A stretch of DNA of 64,000 nt from positions 186,001-250,000 of the forward strand of contig CAJNOP010000080.1 of NCBI GenBank assembly GCA_905250075.1, given 5' to 3'. Of the stretch, positions 23,935 through 33,799 are shown in pieces. The translations under genes were made by a program, and so were the position numbers. Each line of letters starts with the position of its first letter. Positions within the stretch are counted from its first letter, which is position 1. Below the pieces are notes generated by a model that saw only the letters and a list, made by a program, of their open reading frames with translations, did not search any database and was not told the origin of the DNA. This DNA is from Rotaria sp. Silwood1. Taxonomy: Eukaryota; Rotifera; Eurotatoria; Philodinida; Philodinidae.

Positions 23935-25420
23935 AAATACCTTTATGTTGCATGTAAATCACATTTCAATGGGTTTAAATCGTGATCAATTGCATTGCAA
24001 CACAATTTCAACGCATTTAAACTCAATATTGATGCATTTTAACTGTACTCTAATCGATTTTGAATGCCATGTAAAGACACATAATTTCATTTCAATGCGT
24101 TCGGGTGCGACATAAATGAATGAAAATTCATTTAGAAGAATTTAAATCCGATGTAATGTGTTTCAATTTGAATAAAAACCCAATTGCATTGAATTTCAAT
24201 CCATTCAGATACGATTTAAACTGATTTGGGTGAATGTGAAGCAACTTATGTTGCATTTAAATCTAATTTAAGTGAACATAAATGATATAAGAATCGATTT
24301 AAATTGATGTAAATGGGTTAAAACCCGATTCAACCGAACTTTAATTGAATGTAAATCCATTCACATTGGGTTTTAATGCATTTAGGTTCAATTCAAATTC
24401 ATTTCAATAGGGTTTCAACTCATTAAAACCAATTGAAACCTATGCATATTGCAATTTAGTCCTACTTAAGTGCACATAAGTTGTACTTAAATGCGTTTAA
24501 ACCCATTTTCAATGGGTAAGGATTCAATTTCAAAAGATCAAAACTGATTAAATTGGATTTAACGGCATAATATAAATAGAATCAAACTGATTTAAAGGGA
24601 TTCTAATTCGGTTCGAATGCATCTTCGTTCAAATTTAAGTACATTTATATTCGAAATAGACGCATTGTAACCCAATTTAAATGAACTGCGATTCAGTTTG
24701 AATCAATTAAAATTGATCTAAATGGGTTTGAGTCCGGTTAAAGGCCATTTCAATCAGATTTAGACTCACAGAACTCCATTTAAATAGGATGCAAACTTAT
24801 TTATATCAATCTAAACTAGCTTATATTGTGTTTCTTTTCAGTTAAGGTTATTGTCAATCCAACTTAAATTCATTTAAATACTATGTATGTGGATTTCAAC
24901 TCAACTTAAATGGATTTAAATGGATATAAATGGGCTTCGGTCCAATGTAAGTTTATTTTGATTATACTTAAACTCATTTAATGGGATTTAAATTCAATGT
25001 TAATAAATTTAAATTCAGTATAAATGTATTTTAAATAATTCAAAAGGGTTCAAATGCAGTTAACGTACATTTCAGTGGGATTTAGACCGATCTATATTTA
25101 TATTGGACTTATATGAATTTAACGGAGGTTCAATTTCATTTAAACTTGGTTTGAACACGTCGAAGTCAATTTAAATCGAGTTTAAATATATTTAAACCCA
25201 ACTAATATGCATTCAGATTTAATATAAATGGCGTTAAACCTAATTGAAATCGATTGAAATTATTTGAAATGAGTTGAAGTGCAACATAAATCCAGTGAGT
25301 TTTATTTAATTGTTTTAACTCCGATTAAAGTGCATTTCGATTGGATTCAAATACATTTAAGTTGGACTGAAATCTATTTAAATGGGATTTGAATTAATAT
25401 AACCTAGATTAAAATTTAAA
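23935..25420. repeat. 1.5 kb of T/A tracts spaced about 10-11 bp (helically phased)
   Basis: The stretch is built of degenerate, partly palindromic words around (C/G)ATTTAAA(T/C)(C/T), such as CATTTAAAT, GGGTTTAAA and GATTTAAAC, in both orientations. In a hand-counted piece near 24727-24815 the TTT tracts start at relative positions 1, 12, 22, 33, 53, 64, 74 and 84, i.e. multiples of about 10.5 bp. A second piece near 23970 behaves similarly. The pattern ends sharply on both sides. It may be a decayed 10-11 or 21-bp minisatellite, or DNA selected for curvature or nucleosome placement. It has no long reading frame. Confidence 0.7.
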
Positions 25421-25554
25421 ACAAATTCAAGTTTCGTAGTTTCTAATCGTAACTGAAATTGATATTTGAATCAAAATTAATTTTTGGAAATTTAAAAGTA
25501 TAAAATAAGACTAAGTTCAAAACTAAACTAATAGGAAAATGGGATCCTTACAAG

Positions 25555-25810
25555 AATAGTGTATTCACATATAGATTGTGCTAAATAGCTCCTGCATATC
25601 TTGTTCCCATCCAAAAGAGGAGGTATATTCATATACACTTTACATATAGCTCTGAATAGTGCTAAATAACCGATATAAGGGTTAGGTTTTATTCAAAAAT
25701 CGAAGTATATAAACATGTGCATGTATATATACTTATGAATATTGTTGAATACCACTTCTATCGATTAATTCTCGGTCCAAAAAGCATAGGGTATATGCAT
25801 GCATGTATGC
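25555..25810. repeat. Degenerate tandem repeat, about 90-100-bp units
   Basis: Three loosely similar units share CATATAGNTNGTGCTAAATA and AAGNATAGGGTATAT-like parts (about 25565, 25650 and 25730). Divergence is strong. No other feature is seen between the phased-tract block and the palindrome. Confidence 0.35.
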
Positions 25811-26280
25811 CTCGTTAAGAAAATCAGTTGTAGTCGGTTTTTGAAAGATATTGTCATGACAGAAATATATAGTAACAAAAGTAACTATGTATTCTAATAG
25901 TGTACCGAGTATTCTGTCATCTTCTAGATATATGTTTTTGTCTGCCTCTATTCGCTGAAAAATAAATCGAGTGAAATAAAACCATTTCCAGTGTCAGATC
26001 TCTACACGCTGACTTTTATCATTCTCTTCTCAATCAGCCTTTATAATTAATCATTGCTCGAGAAATAACTTTATGAAAAAGCAAATACAATAGTCGCAAA
26101 AAGCCCCGTATCCAGTGGAAAGTCCTTAAAATTTCAACCATTCGGGCTTGTATTTTTACCGTAGATAGAACACACTGAACCCTATTGGCAGCCACCAACC
26201 TATTCTAGATCGGTTAATACATACTGCAGTTCTCAGCTCAATACTATCGTCACCTTATGAAGACTGTATCTCAAACATTT

Positions 26281-27463
26281 CTCGACGTTTTATGCCACAT
26301 GAACCCTTATTCGAAAGGTTAATGTTGAAAGAAACTGTCGGCAATAGATGACAAAAAATTACTTTTAAAATAACGGAGATATGGTCTTTATTAACAGCAT
26401 GCCTGACAAGCGATAAGTCTTTGTTTTTAGTCTGAGAATAATAACTCGACTTGGTCTCGGCTAATTTCCTTGACAATTGTAGTACAAACTTCTCATTGGC
26501 CTAGCGGTTAGTGATAACATTTTCAGAATCATAATTCGAACCAGACTCGGAATAGAACCATCATAAAAGCTCAGAAAGCAACAGATTCCCAATGAACAAG
26601 ATCTCGGTAGTATGGAGCAGGACTCCGATCTTATGAAATGGGTACAGAGATCCGCATCTAGCAGTATAAAAAAAGTAAATAACTTGTTACATCGTAAAAT
26701 GACAAGCTAAAAATTTCTGACGTTGTATTTTTCCTCAATTTTTGTTTAATTTAGACATGATATTGTCAACCATGCTTGTATGTATTACAAAGTATTGTGC
26801 AACAATCTATTGAACTTTGATATTAAGGAAACATCCTGTTTAGGCTCGAACGGGTTCAACTATGGCATCCATGCGTTCACTGGTAATAATGTAGAAATCT
26901 AATAAGCTAAACGAATTGATTCTGTGTGTGAAACTATCGTTTAATGGGCGCACCTTCTTCATATGAACATCATTGATAGTGCCTTGTGTAAGTTGAACAA
27001 AAGTTGAGGAAAATGTGACATCAGAAAATTTTAGCTTGTCATTTTACGATGTAACATGTTATTGATGTTTTTTTCTAATGTTAAATGCAGATCTCTGTGT
27101 GTAGTTCGAAAAATCAAAGCTCCATCCTATAATGTCGAGATTTCATTGATAAAAAAAACTGTTTTGTTCTAAGTTCTTATGCTGATTCTACCTCGATTCT
27201 AACTGATGCTATGATTCTGTGAATTTAACCGTTAACTGCTAGACTGATGAGGAGTCGGAGCTGTAATTCATAAGTAAATCAGGCAAGACTAAGTCGAGTT
27301 ATTACTATTAGACTGAAGACAAGAACTTATTGCTTGTCAGACATTTTCATAATGAAGATCATATCCTCAGTGTTTTTAATGTATTTTTTATGAATTTTTG
27401 CCCATGCAGTTTGTCCCGAAACTAGGCATTCGAATGACAGGTCGTACGACATTGAACGTTGAG
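26281..27463. repeat. 1.2-kb imperfect palindrome with tRNA-like segments
   Basis: The left arm (about 26281-26850) is the reverse complement of the right arm (about 26880-27463) along nearly its whole length. Shared strings include CATCGTAAAATGACAAGCTA (about 26691-26710, mirrored near 27035-27055), AATAATAACTCGACTT (about 26438, mirrored near 27295) and ATTTTCCTCAA. Each arm holds a tRNA-like segment: in the left arm an A-box-like TGGCCTAGCGGTTAGTG (about 26498) is followed by a B-box-like AATTCGAACC (about 26536). This suggests two head-to-head copies of a tRNA-derived SINE or a foldback element. The right arm runs directly into the telomere-like tract. Confidence 0.7.
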
Positions 27464-27468
27464 AAGGA

Positions 27469-27628
27469 TGTAGGTGTGGGTGTGAGTGGGTGGGTGTGGG
27501 GTGGGGGTGGGTGTGTGGGTGTGGGTGTGGGTGTGAGTGGGTGGGTGTGGGGTGTGGCTGTGGGGTGTAGGTGGGTGTAGGTGTGTGTGGGTGGGTGTGG
27601 GTGGGTGTGGGTGTGGTTGTGGGTGTAG
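27469..27628 (+). repeat. Interstitial telomere-like tract, degenerate (TGTGGG)n
   Basis: About 160 bp consist of TGTGGG, TGTGAG, TGGG, TGTGGGG and TGTAGG units with the G-rich strand on plus. TGTGGG is, to my recollection, the telomeric repeat of bdelloid rotifers. The array is degenerate rather than perfect. It abuts the palindrome on its left and a truncated gene on its right. Confidence 0.65.
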
Positions 27629-27649
27629 ATACAGATCTTGTGTTTATGC

Positions 27650-27684
27650 ACACGCACAACCCACACCCACATCCACACACCCAA
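27650..27684 (-). repeat. Inverted (C-rich) telomere-like patch
   Basis: Only about 25 bp after the G-rich tract, the plus strand changes to CCCACACCCACATCCACAC, the reverse complement of the same motif. The two patches are therefore head-to-head, with a short non-repeat spacer (gatacagatcttgtgtttatg) between them. Confidence 0.55.
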
Positions 27685-28255
27685 ACAGTTGTCAAATCAG
27701 TTCCAAATGTAATGTATTTAATTATTGGTCAAACTCGTCCACAAATTCAAATGTCTCAAGGAGAGTCTTATCGTCAAGAGCTTGAACACAATGTAACTGC
27801 ATATGATTTGGCCAACAATGTTTGTTTCATTATTAAATATGTGGATGACAACGAACTTCTTGTTTATCTTGGTGCCATAGATATTTTTTTTAACGCCTTA
27901 CACTAATAAAGATTAATATGTAAGTGGTACACTTTCTTTGGCAGTAGGTTTAGGCCAGGGTGTCATTTCAACACCCTATTTATATGCCAAAGAATTGTTA
28001 GACAATGGTCGTGGTTTCCTAACTCCATTCAATGATCATGTTTCATTGAGTTCATTAAGTATTAACCTATTTCAAAATGATGAGAAACTCCATACAGCTC
28101 GTCAAAATGCCTATAACTTTGGTCGTCAAATGGTTTGATCCGTTGTAGGAACCAGACTTCAGGAACTCTGTTGTGAACTCGTTTCTTCTGCTTGGAAAAC
28201 TGTTCATCACGAGAGTACATTTAAAAAAGACTATGACTCACACAATAAATATTAA
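27685..28255 (+). pseudogene. 5'-truncated GT4-type glycosyltransferase pseudogene
   Basis: The reading matches the C-terminal half of a bacterial-type GT-B (GT4) glycosyltransferase: VPNVMYLIIGQTRP, then ESYRQELEHNVTAYDLANNV, KYVDDNELLVYL, SGTLSLAVGLGQGVISTPYL, YAKELLDNGRGFLTPFND and QNAYNFGRQMV. It is broken by one frameshift in the T-run near 27887, a TAA in the shifted frame near 27926 and a TGA at 28136-28138 where the family would have Trp (MVW). After the TGA the frame stays open to 28255. The N-terminal half is absent: the homology starts right after telomere-like DNA. Members of this kind in animals are rare and bacterial-like, so horizontal origin is likely. The relic is fairly recent, since the protein match is still clear. 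Confidence 0.75.
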
Positions 28256-29011
28256 TCAAGAGCATTTTTTCTTATTAGTTATTCGCAATTTTTTTTAATT
28301 CAAAACTAACAGTTTTATAATTTTTCAAATCTATTTTCATGTTATTCCCTAACAATTAAATTTTCCTAATTACTAACTATGCTAATGACATTTATTTGAA
28401 AATAAATTCTATCAACAGTTTGTTTTCACATATATGTCGTCATTTTATGATAGTTGTATATTTAAAAGGTCATAGTTATAGATTTCGTCGAAAAAAGTAA
28501 AATGACTTTATTAGAAGTGTTATTAGAACAGATGTTTGTTGTCCCATGGGTCTGATATGACTATCGTAAAAAAGTTTTTCTTCATCAATATGTCTTTTGA
28601 TACCATTTGTCCTAAATCGAAGTTAAATTACTCGATGGTGATTATTGTTTGACAAATGACAAAGCTAGTGAATCTTCATTTACCGTCGCTTGATTGTTTT
28701 CTTTACCTATTTTGCATTGAACTCAGGTTTGAATTGGTTTAATTTTCTAGACTTTGACTGTGTATTGAATATTTTCCGCTAAGTTCTCATTAAACTGTAT
28801 TCATACCTTTTTTTCTATATGAAATATTTTTTTATTGAATACATTACAATGGAGGATAGAAAAGGTTCAAACAGAAATTTTCTCACAAACAAAAAATTAA
28901 CAAAAAGAGTATTCTTATCTGTACGTGAGTATGTGGAAACAAAATGTGAATAGAGCTTCAGGATATGAAGTATAACCGTGTATAAAAAAAAATTATTCCC
29001 TGTGTGATTAT
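28256..29011. other. Intergenic
   Basis: AT-rich sequence between the pseudogene and the Mutator-type element. No gene, repeat or structure was recognised. Confidence 0.5.
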
Positions 29012-29020
29012 GATAAATGA

Positions 29021-29836
29021 CGTGACCCGACAGTTGAGCTCTCGACAGATGAGCCCCGACAGTTGAGCCCCGACAAATGAGCCCTCGACAGTTGAGCCTA
29101 CCGACAGTTGAGCCTACCGACAGTTGAGCTCCCGACAAATGAGCTCCCGACACTTGAGCCTCATATTAAAAAAAATTTATTAAAGCCTGATGAATAATAC
29201 GTCGTGGTGGATCATGCGATATTGTTGCACCAGAACTAATATTTGATTTGAATTCCACTGATATTGTTTCTTCAGGATTTGGTGCATGAAGATGATCCGT
29301 AACTTTAATATAACCTGTTCCATCAAAACGTACACGACCAGCACAGTCATTTCGACAACAACACCAAATAATTTGAGATTTATTTGCACGACGATAACGA
29401 TAACCACTAAGTAAAAGTTGATCCTTGTTTTTTGAAGATTTCACTATTGACATTGTTAATGATAATAGAAAAATATACCAAGAATGATAAAACCTTTATG
29501 AGTCACAGAAATATTGTTCGAAAAACTTGTTCATTTCTGTACAGATGATTGACTTAGCCACGAAAAATATATCGACGAGCCATCAGTACCATCGAAAGAT
29601 GTCTCATGTTTCCGTGCACCATTTTCAAGTGAATTAAGCGATTCAATAATAATTTCGTGTGTTCTATATTTAATCGATGAAATTTGAATTTTGTGAAGCT
29701 CAAATGTCGGGAGCTCATTTGTCGGGAGCTCAACTGTCGGTAGGCTCAACTGTCGGTAGGCTCAACTGTCGAGGGCTCATTTGTCGGGGCTCAACTGTCG
29801 GGGCTCATCTGTCGGGGGCTCAACTGTCGGTGCACC
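29021..29836. mobile_element. Mutator-type element with tandem-repeat TIRs and 9-bp TSD
   Basis: Terminal inverted repeats of about 140 bp (29021-29162 and 29696-29836) are nearly identical. Each consists of nine units of 13-16 bp built on CGACAGTTGAGCC, with variant units (AGAT, AAAT) in the same order in both arms. The element is flanked by a perfect 9-bp direct repeat GATAAATGA (29012-29020 and 29837-29845), the length expected for the Mutator (MULE) superfamily. The 816-bp body encodes only a FLYWCH-like finger and no transposase, so it needs help in trans. Arm identity and the intact duplication imply recent insertion. Confidence 0.88.
29166..29453 (-). CDS. FLYWCH-type zinc finger inside the Mutator-type element
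   Basis: A 95-codon frame starting MSIVKSSKNKDQLLLSGY. The pattern GYRYRRANKSQIIWCCCRND, then C-A-G-R-V-R-F, then HLHAPNPEE matches the FLYWCH finger: aromatic/W-C-C start, two Cys and a final H-x-H. FLYWCH domains often accompany MULE transposases and bind DNA. The frame ends against the left terminal repeat, so the protein is probably a remnant of a longer transposase gene or a self-contained DNA-binding piece. A second minus-strand frame upstream (29749-29531) starts in the right terminal repeat and has no recognisable domain. Confidence 0.6.
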   Translation of the reverse strand: MSIVKSSKNKDQLLLSGYRYRRANKSQIIWCCCRNDCAGRVRFDGTGYIKVTDHLHAPNPEETISVEFKSNISSGATISHDPPRRIIHQALINFF

Positions 29837-29845
29837 GATAAATGA

Positions 29846-31662
29846 AGATATTTCAGAAATATTTTTTTTACTTATTTTTACTATTTGAAGCCGACATTCA
29901 TTTCAATAAATAGCCGAATCTCTGACTCTTGTAGGAATAACTATTTCGATGATTTTGAAATCAAAGAATTTTGAAAATCTGATCAAGCATATGTGATGAT
30001 ATTAATATGCATACATTAAAATATGCAATTTTGAAAGTTGTTGCTCTGGCAGATCAATGCTTACATCAATTCTACTCTATATCATCGTAACAACATGAAT
30101 TGCTTTTCAGAAATAAATCCTTACTTCTTGAAGGAAATGTATCAACTGCATTTTTTAATCTATTAGAGACCCAGAAGAAATGTTCCATTCTAACGCATTT
30201 CACTTTTGCACAATGTTTTTTGTAATTGTATGCGTAAAGGCATAAATGATGTAACATATTGTTGTATAACGAAGAAGTGATTGTTTAGCATAAGGTTTAT
30301 TGGAAGGTAACTATTCGATATTGAATGACCACGGTCACAATGACAAATTAGGTGCATTAGAAATAAAAATTTTCGATACCAGAGCGAGTTTTTGCTTAAG
30401 AAGAGAAACTGAATTAAATTGTTTCGATTGCTGTTGCATCATTGATGCTTTCATTATTGAATTGATTAACGTTGAGAATTTTAATTTTTTTTCTGTACTG
30501 AATTTTGTATTAAAATTTTATTTCAAATCAAATGTCGCCATTTTTTTGTACTTTGTTTCACTTGTCGAAATGAACTTGAAAATTATTTGGTTATAGAGCA
30601 TTGAACTTCATAATGTACGTCCTCCAAAGTATGAATAACAAGTACTTCCATGATATACAATCATTCTATTTCTTTATTGTAATATTAAGTAGTCAAACAT
30701 GAATTCATTTTATACCTTTAGAAATCAATATAATAGGCAATTATTTAGAAAAATGTGATGCAAAATATTACTGTCATTCTTATATCATCAATATCATTCA
30801 ATTCTCTTATTATGACGTGGTATGTGTGGAGATAAGTAGTGTTTCAGTTTGTTTCTCAATAATAGAAAAACTTACTGATTAAAACATTATCAAGAGATAG
30901 CTATTGAACTGTAATCAAAGCAGATGTTGCGATGATGAAAATAAGTAGACAGTAGAGAAATCTGCAGTCTCTCAGGACAATGCTTTTTAATACTAATACA
31001 TAATGTTATATGTAGGTTCCTATATTGAGTGTTACATGCAGATTTTAAGTATCTTTATCTACCTATTATTTATTCAATAATTCTTGTATAGAAAAACTAA
31101 TGCAACGAATATTCTAGTGCTTTGATAGTTTTAACTACATGCTGTTTCACCTCTATTGTTTACTTAAAACAAACAAAAGTCTTCATTCACTTACACGAAG
31201 TGCTGTCTTTGAATGTGAGCACATTGATAAGTGTCGTGACGGTGATGAAAGTAAAATGTACCTGTATGTCGTTTAAAATCAAAATATAACAACAAAGTTG
31301 ATTTGAAAATACTTAGACGACAAAATTTAATAGATAAGAGCTCTATAAAGTAAGGTGTGTAGCGCCCTCTGGTACCTTCAATTTTTTTTAAAAATTCAAA
31401 CAGAACAAATACATTCACATAAACAAACGAATAAACTCAAATAATTATTTATCTCAAATATGATATATGATTGATCGAATAAATATATATGATCAACGAT
31501 TGGTAAATGATTTAATTTAGAATTTACACACAAATAGAAGAAAATCCATTGTCTTACTTTTTTTATTACTTTTCTTTATTATCATCATTTTTATAGATAT
31601 TTTGTTATAATTTTTATTTAATTAACAAATAAATCTAGTATTCATTTTAAGATTTTTCTATC
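29846..31662. other. 1.8-kb intergenic region
   Basis: It lies between the Mutator-type element and the CACUL1-like gene. Frames at 30300-30596 and 31191-31418 show no domain and are AT-driven. Nothing else is supported; the promoter of the downstream gene must be near its right end. Confidence 0.5.
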
Positions 31663-33799
31663 ATGACTGAAAGCTATGGTTTTCTTCAATTCTGTATGTG
31701 AATTATTTTGTTTTTTCTTAAAAAAATTTTCTCAATAACGTTCATATTTTCATAGTATTTAATAAGTATTCCGAGACAGAATATTTGTCTGAAGCTTGGA
31801 TACCAATAAATGAAATTCTCAAACAATTTCTTCAAAATTCAATTGAAAATTTTAAACCAACATCATATCAAGCTATTTATTGGTATAAAATTTGAAAGAA
31901 GAAAAAATTTTTTAATTAAATATCTATTTATTAAATATTCTAGCAAAGTATATAAAAGTACATGTAAAGGTTATAAAGAACGATTATTTAATGATTTAAA
32001 AAATCTTATTACAGAACATTGTTTGAATCTGAAAATACAAATAGATGAAAGTGTAAGATTATAAAATTATTTTTATTAATTAGATATCATTGAAATTATT
32101 AGATAAAAAAAGTAATCGATGATTGTTCAAATACTCATATGAACATTTTTATTCATCAATTTACTGATTTTCTTCATCAATATCATCGAGCTATTCAAGC
32201 TATTGTTCCACTTTTTGTAAGAAATATTCATAGAAAAAAATTTTCATTTTCTTACTTTGATTATATTTTATTTTTTTTTTAGCATTATCTTGTTAGTTTT
32301 CTTTTTATATTAAAAAAAAACCATATATATCAAATTTACTATTTTTGATTGATCAAGGATGTTGCTTATGTTAGACCAAAAATGAGATCAACAATTGAAC
32401 ATGAATTATTATTTCTTTATAAAACAGTTATTATTGAATATCATATTAATCATGTTTTTGGTAAATAATTAAACATTTCATTTTCATTCGTATTGAAATA
32501 TTTATGTTTGTTTTTTTTTGCAGCTGTACTTCAACAGCTGATTAATGCATCGGATAGTTCATCTATGGAAAGAATTAATTTATTATTACATTTAATAAAT
32601 GATATCACACCAGGTACATACATATGATTCATATATTTTTCTTTTATTAATAAGAATTAGTTTTAAATAGAATCTGCTATAAAAAAACGTGATTTATTTA
32701 AACGATATTACAATGGTGAAGATGTACTCCATGAAATAATGTCTAATGAAGAAAATATGATAACATCGACATCGTTCGTATTTTAATGAATGTTGTTGAT
32801 CTTATCTAATTATTGTTTTCTAGGCGAACGGCTTCAAAACGATCAGTTGATGACTTACCAGGCGAAGAAGGTAAAAAAGAACAACATTTTTTTAATTGCT
32901 ATCAGTAGTATGAAGAGTGTGAAATATATTTGATTTAACTTTAATGTACGTGTCGAAAAACATTTTTAAAGAGTAATAACTATGTTTGAATTAAACATCT
33001 CGTCATCTTTATGTTGATCTACGTTTAATTAAAAAAGTTAAATTAGGGGTGAGAAAGTTATTGTTATTAATAACAATAACAATAACATTAACTTTTTTAT
33101 TTAGAAAAATCAATGAAACAAGTCTAAGCATAGTTTGCACCAACNNNNNNNNNNNNNNNNNNNNNNNNNNNNNNNNNNNNNNNNNNNNNNNNNNNNNNNN
33201 NNNNNNNNNNNNNNNNNNNNNNNNNNNNNNNNNNNNNNNNNNNNCTCTGCAGAAGTTCTTTCAGCATAAACATATGTATAAAAATTGGCTCCTTCACCTG
33301 GCTATTGATTAACAAAGTAATTAGTGAATATCACTCTAACCATATGAGAAAAATATCGGAAAATTTCAGAATAGTTTAGACAATACGAACCGTATCTATG
33401 GTAAAATTTTTAGTACGATCGAATTCCTAACAACCAACTTTCAAGAGATTGTGAAGAAGGATTTGTACAGTTTGAAATTGATTTTGAACTTCTCATTCAG
33501 TTATAAGCGCATTTTTTCGATTTTCTACACGTAGTTTTCAATGAGCTGCTTCGATCCGAAGTATTTTTTGAAACTAAAATGCATGAAGTTAAGATCGATG
33601 TTCTTTTTTTTACTGATACCTCCTCTAAACAAAAGTCTCTATCGTTAATGTTTTCAGCGTACAACGTCACTAAAAAATGACTCGATACATATGACATACT
33701 TGGTTTTCATTATGTACAAATATTTAATTCTTTTCTTTAGATCAACCATCGGCGAAGCGTACAACGAATATGATTAAATCGCCACTTACAGATAATTAA
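31663..33799 (+). CDS. CACUL1: CACUL1-like cullin-domain protein
   Basis: Ten exons (31663-31693, 31756-31882, 31944-32052, 32103-32216, 32283-32291, 32358-32460, 32524-32613, 32671-32773, 32824-32870, 33741-33799) sum to 792 nt, 263 residues. The core resembles a cullin N-terminal repeat: SYQAIY followed by CKVYKSTCKGYKERLFNDL, then FIHQFTDFLHQYHRAIQAIV, PLFHYLDVAYVRPKM (the cullin YLDR.Y. element) and EHELLFLYKTVIIEYHI. It lacks the cullin-homology and neddylation parts, as does CACUL1, a cell-cycle regulator reported to associate with CDK2. Human CACUL1 is longer (about 370 residues). A 9-nt exon encodes only HYL. The donor after residue 228 (GTTCGT) is weak, so the C-terminal tail is less sure. 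The last intron holds a repeat and an assembly gap. An AATAAA lies at 33910-33915. Confidence 0.75.
33145..33244. other. Assembly gap of 100 N
   Basis: Exactly 100 N inside the last intron of the CACUL1-like gene, probably a gap of unknown true size. It cuts the left end of a dispersed repeat copy. Confidence 0.95.
33245..33640 (+). repeat. Dispersed intronic repeat, copy 1
   Basis: From the gap onward this matches 61790-62300 in the same orientation. Paired strings include GGCTATTGATTAACAAAG / GACTATCAATAAAGC, TAATTAGTGAATATC / TGATTAGCGAATATC, CATTCAGTTATAAGCGCATT / CATTCAGTTATCAAAGCATT and AAAATGCATGAAGTTAAG / AAAATGCACGAAGTGAAAG. Both copies sit in introns. No coding content is evident. 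Confidence 0.6.

Noticed and set aside
23935-25420. CRISPR-like array
   Set aside because: There is no constant repeat with unique spacers; the words are degenerate with 10-11-bp spacing and the host is a eukaryote.
26490-26560. Possible functional tRNA gene
   Set aside because: A- and B-box-like strings are present but too close together and the cloverleaf stems do not form; it is better read as a tRNA-derived repeat.
27327-27695. Minus-strand Pro/Thr/His-rich frames and plus-strand Gly/Val frames
   Set aside because: They are translations of the TGTGGG tract and its flank; composition is dictated by the repeat.
28815-29153. Minus-strand repeat-rich frame beginning MSGAHLSGAQ
   Set aside because: Its start is the tandem-unit left TIR of the Mutator-type element; the rest is unrelated flank.
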